Of a DNA stretch of 64,000 nt, positions 20,031-28,563 are shown piece after piece. Position numbers and translations under genes: made by a program. The notes below the pieces were generated by a model. It had not been told where the DNA came from and did not search any database. It was given only the letters and a program-made list of their open reading frames with translations. The stretch comes from Candidatus Albibeggiatoa sp. nov. NOAA. GTDB lineage: Bacteria; Pseudomonadota; Gammaproteobacteria; Beggiatoales; Beggiatoaceae. Each line of letters opens with the position of its first letter. Position 1 is the stretch's first letter. The stretch covers positions 80,170 through 144,169 of the forward strand of contig JAOXRS010000136.1 in NCBI GenBank assembly GCA_025800385.1, in the 5' to 3' direction.

Positions 20031-20941
20031 TGTGCAAATGCAAGCTGTGAATAAAAATGTGGGGCTGTTTGTTGGTCTTCTTCAAATGTGACCATTTCCC
20101 AAGCTTGTTTGTCTGCCAATAAAGCACGTAACAATTGATTATTCAACGCATGGCCTGATTTATAGCCGCTGAACGCGCCGATTAAGCTATGGCCTAATAA
20201 GTATAAGTCACCTACCGCATCTAAAATTTTATGCTTCACAAACTCATCTTCGTAACGCAAGCCATCTTCATTTAAAACGCGGTATTCGTCCATCACAATG
20301 GCATTGTCTAAGCTGCCGCCTAAGGCTAAATTGTTTTCGCGTAATAATTCCATTTCGTGCATAAAGCCGAATGTTCTGGCGCGGCTAACTTCTTTGACAA
20401 AGGAGGTTTTAGAAAAATCGATCGTGGCTTGTTGAGAACTGCGTTTAAATACAGGATGATCGAATTCAATTTGGAAGTTGACTTTAAAGCCATCGAAAGG
20501 CTCGAAACGTGCCCATTTATCTTCATGTTTAAATTCAACTTTACGCTTGATGCGAATGAAGCGTTTCGGGGCTTTTTGTTCTTCAATACCAGCAGATTGA
20601 ATTAAAAATACAAATGGACTTGCGCTACCATCCATAATAGGAATTTCTGGGGCACTGATGTCAATATAGGCGTTATCAATACCCAATCCTGCAAGGGCTG
20701 ATAATAAATGCTCAACGGTTGAAATACGGACGTTTTGGCTGGTTAAAGTGGTCGAAAGACGTGTATCACCCACATTTTCGGCGTGCGCAACAATATCTAC
20801 AATCGGATTTAAGTCCGTGCGCCTAAATACAACACCTGTGTCAATGGGAGCGGGGCGAAGGGTTAAAAATACTTTTTCACCAGTATGCAAACCCACCCCT
20901 GTTGCACGAATGATATTTTTTAAAGTACGCTGTTTTATCAT
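20027..20941 (-). CDS. lpxC: UDP-3-O-acyl-N-acetylglucosamine deacetylase
   Basis: 304 residues, full length. This zinc amidase carries out the committed step of lipid A synthesis. Visible motifs are the N-terminal [20 protein letters not shown], the zinc His in [16 protein letters not shown], the [15 protein letters not shown] motif (zinc ligands His and Asp), and [20 protein letters not shown] site precedes the ATG. It closes the ddlB-ftsQ-ftsA-ftsZ cluster on the minus strand, as in other gammaproteobacteria. A 166-bp gap with a good -10 box upstream suggests it also has its own promoter. Confidence 0.97.
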   Translation of the reverse strand: MIKQRTLKNIIRATGVGLHTGEKVFLTLRPAPIDTGVVFRRTDLNPIVDIVAHAENVGDTRLSTTLTSQNVRISTVEHLLSALAGLGIDNAYIDISAPEIPIMDGSASPFVFLIQSAGIEEQKAPKRFIRIKRKVEFKHEDKWARFEPFDGFKVNFQIEFDHPVFKRSSQQATIDFSKTSFVKEVSRARTFGFMHEMELLRENNLALGGSLDNAIVMDEYRVLNEDGLRYEDEFVKHKILDAVGDLYLLGHSLIGAFSGYKSGHALNNQLLRALLADKQAWEMVTFEEDQQTAPHFYSQLAFAH

Positions 20942-21057
20942 TCTTATTCGTCTCTCCAGTTATAAGGCAAAATGACTTGACACAGTTAAATGCTAAAAAG
21001 CGAATTAACCAACTGATAAATCAATATTTATATATTGCTGCAATGCACAATAAAATG

Positions 21058-21063
21058 ATTATA
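21058..21063 (-). promoter_or_regulatory. Candidate -10 box of an lpxC promoter
   Basis: On the minus strand a perfect TATAAT lies about 117 bases upstream of the lpxC ATG, in the ftsZ-lpxC gap. A TTGACT occurs upstream but only 11 nt away, too close for a standard sigma-70 pair, and the hexamer at 17 nt is poor. The call rests mostly on the -10. Confidence 0.35.
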
Positions 21064-21107
21064 CCCGCTTGTCAAGTCAAGACAGTTGTTTATCAATTAA
21101 AAACCAA

Positions 21108-22316
21108 TCAGTCTGCTTGACGGCGCAAGAAAGATGGAATGTCTAAGTAGCTATCTAACTGATTATCAGCGTCTTCTAGGTTGTTATTCCCTTTCTGTTG
21201 GGGTTCTACACCGTGTAAACGGGCGACAGTTGGTTTGTCATATTCTTTGTAATCAGCAACGTTTGCAACTTTAGCAGCGGGTTTCTCAGCTGGTGCTGTT
21301 TTAGGCACAATTTTAATCGGTGGGCGTTCGCCTGATTTAACAGGTTGAGTCGAACTAGAAGAGTTAACACCTGTCGCAATCACAGTAACACGTAACTCAT
21401 CAGTCATTTCAGGATCAAGTACTGTACCGACAACCACAGTGGCTTCATCAGATGCAAAGTCTTGAATTACCTCGCCTAACTCATCAAATTCACCGATACT
21501 TAAATCCATACCTGCAGTCATATTGACCAAGATACCGTGAGCACCAGATAAATCGATATCTTCGAGTAATGGACTGGAAATCGCTTCCATTGCCGCCTTC
21601 TTGGCACGACCTTCGCCTTTCGCATAGCCAGAACCCATCATCGCTAAGCCCATTTCCTGCATTACAGTAGTTACGTCAGCAAAGTCGACGTTGATTAAGC
21701 CTGGGCGGGTAATCAATTCAGAAATACCTTGCACTGCACTAAATAATACGTCATTGGCTTTTTTGAATGCGTCAACTAAGGTGACATCACGACCTAATAC
21801 GCTGAGTAATTTTTCGTTTGGAATGATGATAAGCGAGTCAACGTGCTGAGATAATTCTTTAATGCCTTCTTCAGCAATTGCGCTACGTTTACGGCCTTCA
21901 AATGGGAATGGACGCGTGACAACCGCCACAGTTAAGATATTTAATTCTTTAGCAACTTGTGCGAAAACAGGCGCAGCCCCTGTACCCGTACCACCACCCA
22001 TACCAGCGGTGATAAAGACCATGTCTGTGCCTTCTAATAATGCCATGATACGTTCACGGTCTTCTAACGCTGCTTGTTGACCGATTTCAGGATTTGCACC
22101 TGCACCTAAGCCACGAGTGACATCTGTGCCGAGTTGTAAAACTGTTTTGGCAGATGAGTTTTTCAATGCCTGTGCATCAGTGTTAGCACAAATGAAGTCA
22201 ACACCTTCAATATTGCTAAGTAACATGTGTTCGACTGCGTTACCGCCGCCACCGCCGACACCGATGACTTTAATTACGGCATTACTACTGTAAGTATCCA
22301 TTAGTTCAAATGGCAT
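21108..22316 (-). CDS. ftsZ: Cell division GTPase FtsZ
   Basis: 402 residues. The tubulin-fold GTPase builds the Z-ring at mid-cell. The nucleotide loop [15 protein letters not shown], the tubulin signature [12 protein letters not shown] and the synergy-loop region [16 protein letters not shown] segment ([12 protein letters not shown]) are present. A Pro/Lys-rich linker of about 60 residues follows, ending in the conserved [12 protein letters not shown] peptide that binds FtsA and ZipA. An AGAGGAGG site precedes the ATG. It follows ftsA after about 100 bp in the same direction. Confidence 0.98.
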   Translation of the reverse strand: MPFELMDTYSSNAVIKVIGVGGGGGNAVEHMLLSNIEGVDFICANTDAQALKNSSAKTVLQLGTDVTRGLGAGANPEIGQQAALEDRERIMALLEGTDMVFITAGMGGGTGTGAAPVFAQVAKELNILTVAVVTRPFPFEGRKRSAIAEEGIKELSQHVDSLIIIPNEKLLSVLGRDVTLVDAFKKANDVLFSAVQGISELITRPGLINVDFADVTTVMQEMGLAMMGSGYAKGEGRAKKAAMEAISSPLLEDIDLSGAHGILVNMTAGMDLSIGEFDELGEVIQDFASDEATVVVGTVLDPEMTDELRVTVIATGVNSSSSTQPVKSGERPPIKIVPKTAPAEKPAAKVANVADYKEYDKPTVARLHGVEPQQKGNNNLEDADNQLDSYLDIPSFLRRQAD

Positions 22317-22417
22317 AATAAAACCTCCTCTAACAGTAAACCATCTGTCTACTGATAATACTTAAATCCTGATTGAAACCCAATATTTCGCTATCATCGC
22401 ATGAATTTCGCCAGTTA

Positions 22418-23650
22418 TCAAAAATTACCTTTAATCCAGTTCATTGCACGACTGAATACGTTGCCATCACCACCCATCATCGTAATGTCGGAGATGCCTT
22501 CATCACGGTGCTTGTAGCCAAATAAAAGTAAACCAACCCCTGTGGCATGAATCGGATTACGTACTACATCAACCAAACCTGTGACATATTTTGGATAGCC
22601 AATGCGTACTGGCATATGGAATACTTCTTCAGCTAATTCCACTACGCCATCCATTTTGGCACTGCCGCCTGTAACCACAATGCCTGCTGCAATCAAGTCT
22701 TCGTAACCACTACGACGAATCACTGATTGCACTAAATTAAATAATTCTTCATAACGTGGCTCGACCACATCAGCTAAGGTTTGGCGGGCTAAATAACGTG
22801 GCGGTCTTGCACCTACGCTAGGTACTTCGATCATTTCTTCGGCATTGGTTAATTTTGTTAACGCACACGCATATTTGATTTTGATGTCTTCGGCATATTG
22901 GGTCGGGGTACGCATTGCCACCGCAATATCATTCGTCACCTGATCGCCTGCAATAGGAATCACTGAGGTATAACGAATCGCGCCTTCTGTCCAAATTGCA
23001 ATATCAGTTGTACCGCCACCAATATCGACCAAACATACACCTAAATCTTTTTCATCGTCAGTTAATACGGCAGAACTGGACGCAAGCTGTTCCAAAATAA
23101 TGTCGTCAACTTCTAAACCACACGAACGAATACATTTAATAATATTCTGCGCTGCACTTTCAGAGCCTGAGACTAAATGCACTTTGGCTTCTAAACGCAC
23201 CCCTGACATACCAATCGGTTCACGAATTCCTTCTTGATTATCGATTACATATTCTTGAGGTAGGACATGAATGATTTTCTGATCGGCAGGAATCGCAACC
23301 GCACGCGCAGCGTCGATGACACGATCCACGTCATCTTGTGTCACTTCTTTGTCACGTATGGCAACAATGCCTTCAGAGTTCATGCTTCGAATGTGGCTGC
23401 CTGCTATCCCTGTGTAAACAGAGTGAATTTCACAGCCTGACATTAATTCCGCTTCTTCAATCGCGCGTTGAATCGAGTGGATGGTTGACTCAATATTGAC
23501 AACCACGCCTTTTTTCAGCCCCCGTGATGGATGTTGACCAATACCGATAATTTCAACTTCATCACCTTCAGGAGACACTTCTCCAACAATTGCTACGACT
23601 TTGGATGTCCCAATATCTAAACCAACAATTAGATTTTTGTCTCTTGGCAT
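22418..23650 (-). CDS. ftsA: Cell division protein FtsA (actin-like Z-ring anchor)
   Basis: 410 residues. Actin/Hsp70-fold ATPase that tethers FtsZ to the membrane. Phosphate-1 motif VGLDIGTSKVVAIVGE is at the N-terminus, phosphate-2 is CLVDIGGGTTDIAIW, the adenosine motif is GIVVTGGSAKMDG, and the C-terminal amphipathic membrane helix is RAMNWIKGNF. A GAGGAA site lies before the ATG, seven bases after the ftsQ stop, so the two are translationally close. The order ddlB-ftsQ-ftsA-ftsZ is the classical one. Confidence 0.97.
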   Translation of the reverse strand: MPRDKNLIVGLDIGTSKVVAIVGEVSPEGDEVEIIGIGQHPSRGLKKGVVVNIESTIHSIQRAIEEAELMSGCEIHSVYTGIAGSHIRSMNSEGIVAIRDKEVTQDDVDRVIDAARAVAIPADQKIIHVLPQEYVIDNQEGIREPIGMSGVRLEAKVHLVSGSESAAQNIIKCIRSCGLEVDDIILEQLASSSAVLTDDEKDLGVCLVDIGGGTTDIAIWTEGAIRYTSVIPIAGDQVTNDIAVAMRTPTQYAEDIKIKYACALTKLTNAEEMIEVPSVGARPPRYLARQTLADVVEPRYEELFNLVQSVIRRSGYEDLIAAGIVVTGGSAKMDGVVELAEEVFHMPVRIGYPKYVTGLVDVVRNPIHATGVGLLLFGYKHRDEGISDITMMGGDGNVFSRAMNWIKGNF

Positions 23651-23657
23651 AAGTTCC

Positions 23658-24413
23658 TCACTCTGTCCTAGCTAACCGCACCGCAATGCCATTGGTATAA
23701 CGCAAATCAATGGATAATCCTAAGTCTCCACCCAGTGAAGATGCGTATTGTGCTAGGATGCGATGGTAAACTTTCATAAAACGTTGTAAACGCGGCAATA
23801 TTTCGCCACGACCTAAATTTAATTGAATACCCTTATCTAAGTGAATTGCCCATGCTTTACGCGGTTGGCAGATTAGTTTTTTTATGTGTAGCGGTACAGC
23901 TTGCATGGTTGTTTGTATTTGTTGATAACGTGTTATCATATCTGGTATACAGTCTTTTTCGCCTGCAAATTGGGGTAGATTTACCAATGGTTGTGAGACA
24001 TTAAATAATTCACCTGTTGGGTCTACGTAAGTATTTTTCTGCCACTGTGCTAGTGGTTGATATTCCGTGACTTGCAGGTGTAGTGTATTGAACCATACTG
24101 GTTTTACCGTCACGTTTTTTATCCAAGGCAAACTTAGTGCCGCTTGTTCAATTTTGTCTGTTTGTAAATAAAATAAGCCTACATTTAAATAAGGTGCAAT
24201 CACTTTTTGTACATCATTAGGGTTAGTTTGTTGTTGCCCGTCAATAGTGATCTTTTTCACTAAAAAACTTTGTGGGTGGCTAAGCCACCATAGTAATACA
24301 CTGATAAATAATAGACTGCTAGCCAAGGCAATGAGTATGATTAACCAATACTGATTAACATCTTGTGATGGTTCATCATTTGTCATTTTACGACGGGCTT
24401 GTAATACACTCAT
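23658..24413 (-). CDS. ftsQ: Cell division protein FtsQ
   Basis: 251 residues. Bitopic divisome protein that with FtsB and FtsL links early and late division proteins. It has a short cytoplasmic N-terminus, one TM helix (about 25-46), a POTRA domain starting VKKITIDGQQQTNPNDVQKV, and a beta domain containing WQKNTYVDPTGELF. Sequence conservation is low as usual for FtsQ, but position between ddlB and ftsA fixes identity. It begins 36 bp after the ddlB stop. Confidence 0.95.
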   Translation of the reverse strand: MSVLQARRKMTNDEPSQDVNQYWLIILIALASSLLFISVLLWWLSHPQSFLVKKITIDGQQQTNPNDVQKVIAPYLNVGLFYLQTDKIEQAALSLPWIKNVTVKPVWFNTLHLQVTEYQPLAQWQKNTYVDPTGELFNVSQPLVNLPQFAGEKDCIPDMITRYQQIQTTMQAVPLHIKKLICQPRKAWAIHLDKGIQLNLGRGEILPRLQRFMKVYHRILAQYASSLGGDLGLSIDLRYTNGIAVRLARTE

Positions 24414-24448
24414 AGTTTTTCTGTTCCCGACGTACTAGGGAGTTAATG

Positions 24449-25360
24449 TTATTTTTTGGCTGTTTTTAAGATTTCTACACATAACTGCCCAAAATCGACA
24501 CCACTTACATTAGCTGCCATTGGCACTAAGCTATGGTCTGTCATCCCAGGAACAGTATTCACTTCTAATAAATAAGGTTGGCCTTGTTCATCACAAATCA
24601 TATCCACACGCCCCCAACCACTTGCACTCACAGCATTAAACGCACGCAAGGCTAAATTTTGTAATTTTTGCTCTTCCATTTCAGATAAACCACAAGGGCA
24701 AATATATTGTGTGGTATTTTCTGTGTATTTTGCTGCAAAATCGTAAAAATCTCGGGGGGTTTCTAAGCGAATGATGGGCAACGCTCTATTATGCAAAATT
24801 GCAACGGTATATTCCACACCTGTTACAAATTTTTCTGCAATCACAGTACATTGATATTCCGCAGCTTGTTGCCACGCCTGCTTTAATTCGTCTACTGCTT
24901 TGACTTTTGCCATACCCACACTTGAGCCTTCTAACACGGGTTTCACCATCAACGGCAAACCCAATAGCTCAGCAACTTCGTTAAAATCGGTATATTCATC
25001 TAAGATAACAGATGTGGGGGTAGGAAATTCAGTAGCTTGCCAGATTTGTTTAGTGCGCAATTTATCCATTGCTAATGCAGAGCCTAAAATCCGACTGCCA
25101 GTATAAGGCAAATTCAAGGTCTCTAAATAACCTTGGATTGTTCCATCTTCACCGCCACGACCATGTAATGCAATAAAGATTGTATCGATCTCTTTTTCAG
25201 TCAATAAGTGTAGTTGTGTTGCCGTATCAACCCCAATAGCATCAATACCTTGTTGGAGTAAAGCTTCTAGCACAGCTTGCCCACTTTTCAGTGAAATCAC
25301 CCGCTCTGCTGAGTTGCCACCCATTAACACAGCCACTTTACCAAATTGCATTGTCGTCAT
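24449..25360 (-). CDS. ddlB: D-alanine--D-alanine ligase
   Basis: About 303 residues. ATP-grasp enzyme that makes the D-Ala-D-Ala dipeptide for peptidoglycan. It has the N-terminal GKVAVLMGGNSAERVISLKSG, the substrate loop HGRGGEDGTIQGYLE, the ATP-grasp segments MVKPVLEGSSVGMAKV, and the metal site LLEVNTVPGMTDHSLVP. The start is uncertain: ATG 25360 (MTTMQFGKV) and ATG 25351 are both possible and neither has a clear Shine-Dalgarno; a TTG at 25390 is less likely. It is the first gene of this cluster: murC and murB, which usually precede it, are absent. Confidence 0.95.
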   Translation of the reverse strand: MTTMQFGKVAVLMGGNSAERVISLKSGQAVLEALLQQGIDAIGVDTATQLHLLTEKEIDTIFIALHGRGGEDGTIQGYLETLNLPYTGSRILGSALAMDKLRTKQIWQATEFPTPTSVILDEYTDFNEVAELLGLPLMVKPVLEGSSVGMAKVKAVDELKQAWQQAAEYQCTVIAEKFVTGVEYTVAILHNRALPIIRLETPRDFYDFAAKYTENTTQYICPCGLSEMEEQKLQNLALRAFNAVSASGWGRVDMICDEQGQPYLLEVNTVPGMTDHSLVPMAANVSGVDFGQLCVEILKTAKK

Positions 25361-25450
25361 CTTGATAATTCTGTTGCGATAATTACACAAATTGTAGCAT
25401 ATTGTGTTTTTTTAGGGTATGTGTGTTGGAAATAAGCCACAAAATAACAA

Positions 25451-25654
25451 GTACTTCGTAAATCATTTTTAATAAGGCTCAGCTTTGTTTTGGATGGTTA
25501 TTTTTTAGACTATTGTAAAAAAGCTTTGCAGTCTTATTTGTTTAAGCAGGAAATACAAAATATTCAACAAACATTAGATGTGATGAGTCGAGATGAATTG
25601 AACCATTTAAAAGCTGAGTTTGAAAATTATCAGGCATTATATCCGCATGGATAG
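25451..25654 (+). pseudogene. Remnant ORF before the toxin-antitoxin genes
   Basis: This frame is open for 67 codons and ends at TAG 25652-25654. The translation looks protein-like and helical (LDYCKKALQSYLFKQEIQNI, then MSRDELNHLKAEFENYQALY), yet there is no start codon with a ribosome site at its head; the first in-frame ATG is at 25583. It may be the tail of a gene whose front was lost or a short unrecognised gene. The whole 25361-25696 gap between ddlB and the antitoxin holds nothing else I can identify. Confidence 0.3.
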
Positions 25655-25696
25655 TTTTGTATAAGTTAAAACATAAATTTAAAAAGGGTCATCCCC

Positions 25697-25915
25697 ATGT
25701 TATTGAAACAGAATTTAATAAAGCAAATAGAACAGCTCTCCCCAACAGAGTTGATTTTATTAGATAGTTTTGTGCAGACATTAACCCAATCTACAAAACA
25801 GCAGCAAAACCAATCTGATTTAAAGCAAACTTTACAAAAAGCAAGATTGGCACTATCTAATTGTCAGGGAAGTTTATCAGAGGATATTATTCAAGCAAGA
25901 GAAGAAAGAATCTAA
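25697..25915 (+). CDS. Putative antitoxin of a PIN-type toxin-antitoxin pair
   Basis: 72 residues, with AAAGGG ten bases upstream. It is short, Gln- and Leu-rich and helical: LIKQIEQLSPTELILLDSFV at the front, then a polar linker and a charged end (SEDIIQAREERI). No defined DNA-binding motif is obvious. Identification rests mainly on context: its stop overlaps the start of a PIN-domain reading frame (TAATG), the standard VapBC-like arrangement. An antitoxin would bind and block the toxin and repress the operon. The toxin is truncated, so this gene may now be a relic. Confidence 0.55.
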   Translation: MLLKQNLIKQIEQLSPTELILLDSFVQTLTQSTKQQQNQSDLKQTLQKARLALSNCQGSLSEDIIQAREERI

Positions 25916-26031
25916 TGTTTTTTGTTGATACTTGTGCGTTGGTTAAATACTTTCATCATGAGGAGGGAACTTCTCAGGTTATTGACTTGATAGATAATCA
26001 ATACTATGGATATTTTATATATGAAATATGA
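25915..26031 (+). pseudogene. Truncated PIN-domain toxin
   Basis: The ATG overlaps the antitoxin stop. The 38-residue product begins MFFVDTCALVKYFHHEEGTS, the canonical start of VapC-like PIN ribonucleases, with the first metal-binding Asp at position 5. After LIDNQ the similarity ends and the frame stops nine codons later. A whole PIN domain is about 130 residues, so three of the four acidic residues are missing and the protein cannot be an active nuclease. The break falls where the next, unrelated gene starts, suggesting insertion or deletion there. Confidence 0.65.
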
Positions 26032-26818
26032 AAAAACAAAAAAAGGCAATCCAAATAGATTAACTATATGTCAACACACTTTTCCTGCAGCTAGTATTAA
26101 TAGGTTTACTAGGAATGGTAGCGTTGAGGTAAAACGTATTAGAAAAAGTAAAAGTTTTCTTCTAAAGCCTGATAATCAGCTTTTTTGTGCAAAAAGAGTT
26201 TGGAATCAAAGTATAGAATCTGGTTTTATGAAAACTATTGAAGACAGTTATCAAATCTTAGCTGAACAAATTTTAGGTGAATGGCGGATGCAGGGAAATA
26301 TTAAGCATTTAAATAATGATGAGCAAGATATTATCACTAATATGTATTTATTATGGAATATTAGAGACCATAGGAAAAGAAATCTTTTAGAAAATCAAAA
26401 AATAGGAGAACAAAAGACTGAAAGCTGTATAGAGACACTAAGTACACAAAGAGATTATAATCCGAATGACTTAGAAATATTTGAAAAAAACGGTATTGGG
26501 GTTGTCCGATCAGACTTAACAATATCAAATAGAGATATAAACCAAATAACAATTCAACTAGAAATATTTAAGGCTAAAGAAAAAATGAAAAGAGACGGTA
26601 TACAATGGGGAATACTTAAAGCTACAGAAGGACAATTCATTGTTCCAGATAATTTTTCTAAAGCTACAATTCTTCCATTATTTCCGTCTATCTGCTTTTT
26701 TTCAAAAAGTAAAAATGACTGTATTGGAAAAAAAGAGGTTTGCGAAATAAATAAGTTAGCTATTGAGAGCAGTAGAGAATATTATTTTGCAAAGAGTATA
26801 GATGACTGTCCAAAATGA
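26021..26818 (+). CDS. Hypothetical protein, possibly DUF4238-like
   Basis: About 265 residues from ATG 26021; an ATG at 26006 is equally possible, and neither has a good ribosome site. Very AT-rich compared with the neighbouring division and kinase genes. There is no TM segment or signal peptide. The pattern QHTFPAASINRF near the N-terminus and WGILKATEGQFIVPDN in the C-terminal third faintly recall DUF4238 proteins, which have H-x-F-P/L..F and FITSDNP-like segments. That is a weak resemblance and no function is proposed. It overlaps the end of the truncated PIN frame and was probably acquired with, or into, that module. Confidence 0.55.
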   Translation: MKYEKTKKGNPNRLTICQHTFPAASINRFTRNGSVEVKRIRKSKSFLLKPDNQLFCAKRVWNQSIESGFMKTIEDSYQILAEQILGEWRMQGNIKHLNNDEQDIITNMYLLWNIRDHRKRNLLENQKIGEQKTESCIETLSTQRDYNPNDLEIFEKNGIGVVRSDLTISNRDINQITIQLEIFKAKEKMKRDGIQWGILKATEGQFIVPDNFSKATILPLFPSICFFSKSKNDCIGKKEVCEINKLAIESSREYYFAKSIDDCPK

Positions 26819-26847
26819 TTAGAATACATTAGTAGGAAGACTATAAA

Positions 26848-26878
26848 GAGTGCAACTAAAGAGTTTTAAGTCGCACTC
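26848..26878. terminator. Hairpin between convergent genes
   Basis: A 10-bp stem with one mismatch (GAGTGCAACT / AGTCGCACTC) and an 11-nt loop lies between the hypothetical gene and the stop of the GGDEF regulator. On the minus strand it is followed by TTT, on the plus strand by no T-run. Probably a terminator for the minus-strand operon. Confidence 0.45.
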
Positions 26879-26889
26879 ATACAACTACC

Positions 26890-28563
26890 CTAAACCAAAA
26901 TCTCCTCAGTTTCGGTATAAACAAAATACGTATTTTTACCTTGTTCTTTAGCTAGATACATTGCCATATCCGCATGTTGTACTAGCACCTCAATTGCAAA
27001 CTGCTCATCACAATCTTCGATTTCTGGGAAAAAGCTAATGCCGATGTTGGCATCAATTTGTAACTCACGCCCGTCGACTTTTATCGGTTGGGCAAGTTGT
27101 TGGAAAATTCGCTCAGCGACCAAACGCACATCATAATCCTGATTAATCGAAGACAAAATAATTGCAAATTCATCGCCATCAACCCGCGCAATACTATCGC
27201 CTTCACGCAAACAATTTTTTAACAATTGGGCAATTAAACGCAAATAATCATCACCGACATCAAAACCAAAGGTTTCATTCACTTCTTTGAAATCATCCAA
27301 ATCCAAATACAACAACGCTACCCGCTCATCCTGTCGACACGCCCGCGTCAACTGTTCATGGAATAACAAACGATTAGGCAACTTGGTCAACGAATCATAA
27401 TGAGTCAACAGGCGCATCCGCTCATCATCTTCTTGCAACGAATCAATATCCGAATACACCGCCACATAATGAGTAATTTCGTTATGCTCACCGCGCACCG
27501 CACTCAACGACAACCAAGTGGAAAAAATTTCATCATCTTTGCGCTTATTCCAAATTTCTCCACGCCAGCGACCTGTTTCCCGCGCTTGTATCCACATGTC
27601 TTCATAAAACGCGTCATCATGATTGCCTGATTTTAAAATCCGTGGATTCTGGTCTAACACCTCTTCGTAACGGTAGCCTGTGGATAATAAAAATGACTGA
27701 TTCACATCAACAATTTTACCTTCAGCATTGGTAATTACGACTGCATCCGACGTGGTTTCAAATACTTTCGCAGCTAAACGCTGTTTTGATTGCGCCCGTT
27801 TACGTTCGGTGACATCTTCGACCATTTGTACAATAAATTGTGGTTCTTCATTCGGACTTTTAATTAATGAGGTGGTAATTCGACCCCATAACATTAAACT
27901 TTGCCCACGGAAAAAATATTTCTCCATTTGATAAAAATCACGTTTATTGTTAACCAGTTGCTGATGGAATTCTTTCTCGACTGCGGTGTCATAAGGATAA
28001 AATAATTTACCGAATAATTTATGATGCAATTCGTGTTCGGTTAAGCCTAAAATCTTTTGCAAAGCAGGATTCACATGCTGCACATGCCCATCCATATCGG
28101 TTAAGGCAATACCCATCGCGGAAAATTCAAAAATGCCTCTAAACCGCGCCTCACTACGACGCAACGCCACTTCTGCCCAACGCGCTTGCAAGGTCACTTT
28201 GACCCGATGCCGCAACACCGCCCAATGCACAGGCTTAGTCACATATTCTAACGCGCCTGCACTAAATGCCTTATCAACCGAATCTTCATCATCCAACGAG
28301 GTAATCATGATAATCGGGGTATCGGTGTCATCAATATCCCGAATCGCACGGCACGCGGTAAAACCATCCATCACAGGCATCATCGCATCAAGCAAAATCA
28401 AATCTGGACGACGCTGTTTAAACTGTTCAATCGCCTGCTCACCGTTGACCGCTTCAATCACCACATAGCCTTGCTCTTCCAACAGGTTACGCAACATGCT
28501 ACGCAAAAATGGGTCATCGTCGGTCACTAAAATCAATGGGGCTTGTTCATATTCGCTAAACAT
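26890..28563 (-). CDS. Response regulator with REC-PAS-PAS-GGDEF domains (putative diguanylate cyclase)
   Basis: 557 residues from ATG 28563, which overlaps the end of the upstream kinase gene by eight bases. The receiver (about 8-125) has acids in LVTDDDPF and the phospho-acceptor Asp59 in LILLDAMMPVMDG. Two PAS domains follow (about 145-260 and 268-385), then a GGDEF domain (about 390-550) with YDSLTKLPNR, YLDLDDFKEVNE and the signature region RVDGDEFAII. The signature reads DGDEF instead of GGDEF, so cyclase activity is uncertain although the metal-binding acids remain. The translational overlap makes it the likely output of the giant kinase, linking it to c-di-GMP. Confidence 0.92.
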   Translation of the reverse strand: MFSEYEQAPLILVTDDDPFLRSMLRNLLEEQGYVVIEAVNGEQAIEQFKQRRPDLILLDAMMPVMDGFTACRAIRDIDDTDTPIIMITSLDDEDSVDKAFSAGALEYVTKPVHWAVLRHRVKVTLQARWAEVALRRSEARFRGIFEFSAMGIALTDMDGHVQHVNPALQKILGLTEHELHHKLFGKLFYPYDTAVEKEFHQQLVNNKRDFYQMEKYFFRGQSLMLWGRITTSLIKSPNEEPQFIVQMVEDVTERKRAQSKQRLAAKVFETTSDAVVITNAEGKIVDVNQSFLLSTGYRYEEVLDQNPRILKSGNHDDAFYEDMWIQARETGRWRGEIWNKRKDDEIFSTWLSLSAVRGEHNEITHYVAVYSDIDSLQEDDERMRLLTHYDSLTKLPNRLLFHEQLTRACRQDERVALLYLDLDDFKEVNETFGFDVGDDYLRLIAQLLKNCLREGDSIARVDGDEFAIILSSINQDYDVRLVAERIFQQLAQPIKVDGRELQIDANIGISFFPEIEDCDEQFAIEVLVQHADMAMYLAKEQGKNTYFVYTETEEILV

